Assembly: GCF_014805685.1 (NCBI RefSeq)
Contig: NC_060911.1
Coordinates: forward strand, 8,267,712 to 8,331,711
Direction: 5' to 3'
Source of the DNA: Silurus meridionalis
Taxonomy: Eukaryota > Chordata > Actinopteri > Siluriformes > Siluridae
Length of the DNA stretch: 64,000 nucleotides
In this document: piece by piece, positions 60,098 through 64,000 of the stretch
How positions within the stretch are numbered: position 1 is the stretch's first letter
How the letters are laid out: every line of letters starts with the position of its first letter
Notes under the pieces: generated by a model
What the model saw: the letters and a program-made list of their open reading frames with translations, nothing else
What the model was told of the DNA's origin: nothing
Database searches by the model: none
Made by a program: the position numbers and the translations under genes

Positions 60098-60956
60098 GCA
60101 AGATTACATTTATAATCTTAAAGCTACAGCCAGCTATTAATGCTAAATTAAAGATGTCAGACATCTCCTGATAGAATAAACCCATATCTGTATTCTGGTT
60201 ATATGTTTGCAGGTGTTCATTGGGAATTTAGGGAATGCACTGGAGCTATTTTATGTGATAAACCTCATTTGGTTTACACTTTAAAGCATAACTGCTTGCC
60301 TTTCGTGTTTGTTGCTGCTCTTCCTGGGTTTACAGGCATCTTCTGAGCTGTCTCTCAGCTCAGCATTGAATACTCAAGCCTGAACATTTCTGCTTAATCT
60401 AATGTTAATTATTGATGACTTATCGAGACAGGCTTTTAAAACTGCCCCTTGGGGAGGTCTGCCGGCTATGGTGTGGGCTATTTAATGAGCGTCTCGGACC
60501 GGCTAAAAGGAGCCAACGTAAAAATGGAATTGCTCTATATAATGCTAAATCTGCTCTGCAAGTTGAGATGTACGCAGGCAAAATTATGATAGCTATGGTA
60601 ATAAGAGAGAATAAACTGGGTATAGTGAGATTCCATATATCAGCGTCCTTGTCACATAACTTAAGTGCCCAAAGCTAGCAGGGGAGTGAGAGAAAGAGAG
60701 AAAGAGTAAAAGAGAAAGAGAAAGAGTGTGTTATAGAGGGTGGCGGTGGGGTCTGATTATACATTTTAAATCGTAGGAAAACAGAAAAATTATGTTTGTG
60801 CCATGGTTTAGTCATTATGTGCACCCATGGTGTGCACATTATTAGCATGTGAAACTCCCATAATTAAGAGTGTGTGGAATGGTCTGGAATCCTAATTCAG
60901 ATCTTGCTTTGCAGGTGTTCATTGCATATTCAGGGAATGCAATGAATTACAGAGTG

Positions 60957-60958
<2 letters not shown>
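59395..60958. other. Non-coding DNA; unexplained duplicated block
   Basis: CA repeat at 60045-60093. Around 60207 and again around 60909 the sequence TTGCAGGTGTTCATTG is followed by a similar GGGAATGCA stretch. No exon could be proven. Confidence 0.4.
60045..60093. repeat. (CA)n microsatellite
   Basis: A pure CA run of about 24 units. Confidence 0.95.
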
Positions 60959-60959
<1 letters not shown>

Positions 60960-61043
<84 letters not shown>

Positions 61044-61175
61044 AAGATAGGAAGGGAGGGAGGACGGAAGGGAGGGAGGGAGAGAGAAGGGTTTAACTTC
61101 TAGCTGACTATGGCATTTACATTGGTAGTAGGATGGATGGATGGATGGGTGGATGGATGGATAGATGGATGGATT
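60960..61175. repeat. (GA)n followed by GGGA and GGAT repeats
   Basis: A GA run to 61042, then GGGA-rich sequence to about 61090 and GGAT units at 61129-61175. Confidence 0.92.
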
Positions 61176-62260
61176 TATTCATAGATGGATGATGCCTCTC
61201 AGGATTTTATTCAACCGGAAAAAATTATTGATATACTGACTAAATAACTGATAATAACTGAAATAATACAATAGTGATATTTTCATTTCCTTACACAATA
61301 ATCATGGCATTGTAGTTTAAAATCTTACTGCAATATTATACAAATCTACAAAGAAGTTCCTGTTTAATTGTACTTGTCCCCAAGATATGTACATTATATG
61401 GGCGGATGCATTGAAACACCTTACTTTTTCCAGCTATATGTGGTTCTTCCTTAAGATCTTGCCACAAAGCTGGAGGTACACAATTGCATAGGATGTCTTT
61501 GGATACAATAGCATTACTTTTTCCCTCCTTCACTCAAACTAAGTGACCCAAACCTGCACCAGGATGAAAATGCCCCTGTGCACAAAGCCAGTTTCATGAA
61601 GATATGATTTACATGGATAGGAAAGTATTTTATTCTGTAGCTTTTGCAAGTAGTTTAATTAATATGGCTGTCACTCTGTACCACAAAATAGATGGGATTT
61701 CTTTTTTTTATATTTTGCATGGTTAATATTGTGCCATCATACTCTATATATCATTATTAGACCTCAGTAATGACAGCCTAGCACAGGATCTGGATGCTCC
61801 ACTGATTTAATTGAAGGTTGTTGTCTCCAGAAGTAGCTATCCAGCAGAACTCTAGAATTTAACTAATTAGGTTTCCCTCTTTGTTAAGAAGCACAGTTGA
61901 TTAGTGAATTGAAGCAGCAGTGAATTCTTCTATATATACACACACCATGAGGCACATTGGGGGCAAGGGCCATATGTTTTACTTGCTGTTTCGGTAGCAG
62001 TTTTTGTTACGGGGTCGGGTTAGTCCAACGTCCATTCTCTTCCTTTCGCAGCCACGCTTGGGAAAGTCCATGGTGGTGTACTTTATCCCTCTTCCCACAA
62101 CCAAGCAACCATGTGGGGGTTACAGGCCTTAAACCCACAACATCAGCAATAAATATATATTTAAATGTATGTTGTCTGAACATTTTTTTTTTTATGTAAA
62201 AAACTGAAAATTTTGCAAACCCTTAAAAAGTAGTACAAATGCATCCCACTTCTCTCTCTA
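61176..62260. other. Non-coding DNA, unidentified
   Basis: No exon was supported. The part at about 61946-62140 has a base composition and structure reminiscent of a retroposon but matches none that I know. Confidence 0.3.
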
Positions 62261-62262
62261 TA

Positions 62263-62379
62263 CTATATATTATATATATATATATATATATAGACAACAA
62301 ACAATAATTTTAATTAATACACTATCTATCTGTCTGTCTGTCTGTCTGTCCGTCCGTCCGTCCCTCCGTCCGTCCATTC

Positions 62380-62469
<90 letters not shown>

Positions 62470-62470
62470 T
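62263..62470. repeat. (TA)n plus (TCTG)/(TCCG)/(TATC)n tetranucleotide repeat
   Basis: TA at 62263-62292, TCTG and TCCG units from about 62325 to 62370, then about 22 TATC units to 62470. Confidence 0.94.
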
Positions 62471-64000
62471 GAGAGAACATGAGCTGAGTAAAGATGTTTA
62501 GTTTTAGTTTGGATTTACACAGTACAACTTCCTTATATATATAACAAAACATAATCTCACTCCTGCATGTTCTTTAGACCAGAAAAATTCATATGTTCCT
62601 CTCGAGTGATCCTCTCTAGTTCTCTCTGCTGTTTCTGCTTATTCTGTTGCTTAAATTGGAAAACTCCGATACAACCTGTACTCTATGCCAAAGAGATACT
62701 GACCTTTATGCACCCGAAGGCAAAGACCAGACCATAATTTCCTAATCTCTCTGCTCAAGCGTTATCGGAATGCTGTGGGCTTGAAGCAAGGTTACTGGTG
62801 TACTTTTAAAGGATTAATTTGAAAGTATGTGTTTGTGCTCATTATCGCTTCTGTAGTACTTTACATGAACTTGTACAGCACATGATCTAAGCAATCTAAG
62901 GACAATCATGTGGTTAAATATAAAACTATATGTTGATTTTACATTTATGGGAAGTATCCAGTGGAAGACCTTACTTCAGTAATATTTCTGCCACAGGAAA
63001 ATTTGTGGTAATAGTAACAATGTGACAAGATATCATAACGCACCACCCTAGTAGATTTTTTCCATGCTAGCATGTGCTGTTTCCATGATTTAAATCACCA
63101 GTAATTTAGATTAAGTTGAAGATACATGTACATTTGGTGGCACTTATATAAATTTCATATTTTCCATCTGCATTTCATCTCCTATAAGCTGACAGCCTTT
63201 TTGGTGTAACACAATGTGGCTATTCATAATTTAAGTAAGAGCGTTCCTCTTTATTATTATCATTATTTTTAAGCTATAATTTTAATGGAGATGGGGGACT
63301 TGGTCACATTTAAAGCATTTGATTATAGCATACAATCACTATTTCTAGTTTTATAAATTGCACCTTTTTGCCTCACGTTGATTAGACACTGCATTTTGCC
63401 AAGAAATTTTGCTTATTTGTTCATTTAAAGCACTCAATCATCTATAGTCTGTTTGTATAAAATGTAAAATTGCCTATGGGAAAACTAAAGCACAAAAGAG
63501 ATGCATGTGATTGTAAAGGCAGGTAATGGATACAAAATACCAGTAGCACAATCATAGTCGATAAAAAAAAGACAAAGAAGCCCCAAAAGATGCATTCTGG
63601 GTATCATCATGATTTAAAATAAATGTTAAACGATGAAGCAACACACTCAATGCAAACTTCATCAACTGTCACTGGAACCACATTTGGGATTTTTGGCCAT
63701 TCTGATCCTAAAATCGTTTTGTAATGTCAAAATACACAGAAAATCTATATTCAGGAGTAGCCTGAAATAAGTACATTATTGAGAAGGAGAACATATTCTT
63801 ACCCTGTTCTGAAAGGGAAGTTTGGTCTATCCTGCAATTTGTCCCTTTCTAGGAAATTACATTCGGAAACCTATTGAAGGCCAACCGTTCTGACACCACA
63901 GATCGATACAAAACCAATTCAGGTTAGTTTTGTTCACACTCCTTACTTCAGATCTTGTCACCAGCTGGGGACATGTCTGTGCAAGTCCTAACTCGACATT
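62471..64000. other. AT-rich non-coding DNA to the window end
   Basis: No exon, RNA gene or mobile element recognised. Confidence 0.4.

Overview
This window looks like nuclear DNA from a teleost fish. The host genes have short introns with GT-AG boundaries. The intergenic DNA is full of (CA)n, (GA)n and (TA)n microsatellites and of fish-type mobile elements: Tc1/mariner, DIRS-type tyrosine-recombinase retrotransposons, solo LTRs, tRNA-derived SINEs and non-LTR retrotransposon tails. The mix would suit an otophysan such as a catfish, but that is a guess from general experience. The species cannot be fixed from the sequence alone.

The only convincing host genes are in the first 17 kb. They form a tandem cluster of methionine-rich gamma-M crystallin genes, all on the minus strand. 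Five copies are intact (CDS 1051-1815, 4786-5534, 9227-9952, 11836-12568, 15791-16496). A sixth is reduced to a terminal exon with two in-frame stops (8139-8414). Each intact gene has a 3-5 codon first exon, an 82-codon second exon for the N-terminal double-Greek-key domain, and a 91-codon third exon for the C-terminal domain. Each also has an AATAAA signal 22-45 bp past the stop. The five promoters share one layout: a TATAAA box, then 28-32 bp further upstream a CTATTGT (SOX-type) site, then about 8 bp further a TGCTTNNTCAG-like (half-MARE, Maf-type) site. Exons are nearly identical between copies while most introns are not, which points to gene conversion. A 1.26-kb tract is shared almost base for base by copies 4 and 5.

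From 17 kb to 64 kb I find no supportable host coding exon. The interval holds three DIRS copies or remnants (17.8, 23.2 and 29.5-32.6 kb). A dense cluster of broken Tc1-like transposons lies at 34-39 kb. There are three LTR-like elements, two of them bounded by perfect 5-bp target duplications. Two SINE copies, several non-LTR tails and a 444-bp (TA)/(TG)/(CA) compound microsatellite make up much of the rest. A few stretches (about 25.2, 47.4, 51.2, 57.2 and 60.4 kb) match no repeat I recognise and could be conserved non-coding sequence; that is inference only.

No CRISPR array, rRNA gene or functional tRNA gene was seen, and no new enzymatic system. The most interesting points are the constrained promoter module, the exon-biased homogenisation of the cluster, and the transposon end that sits exactly at a duplication boundary.
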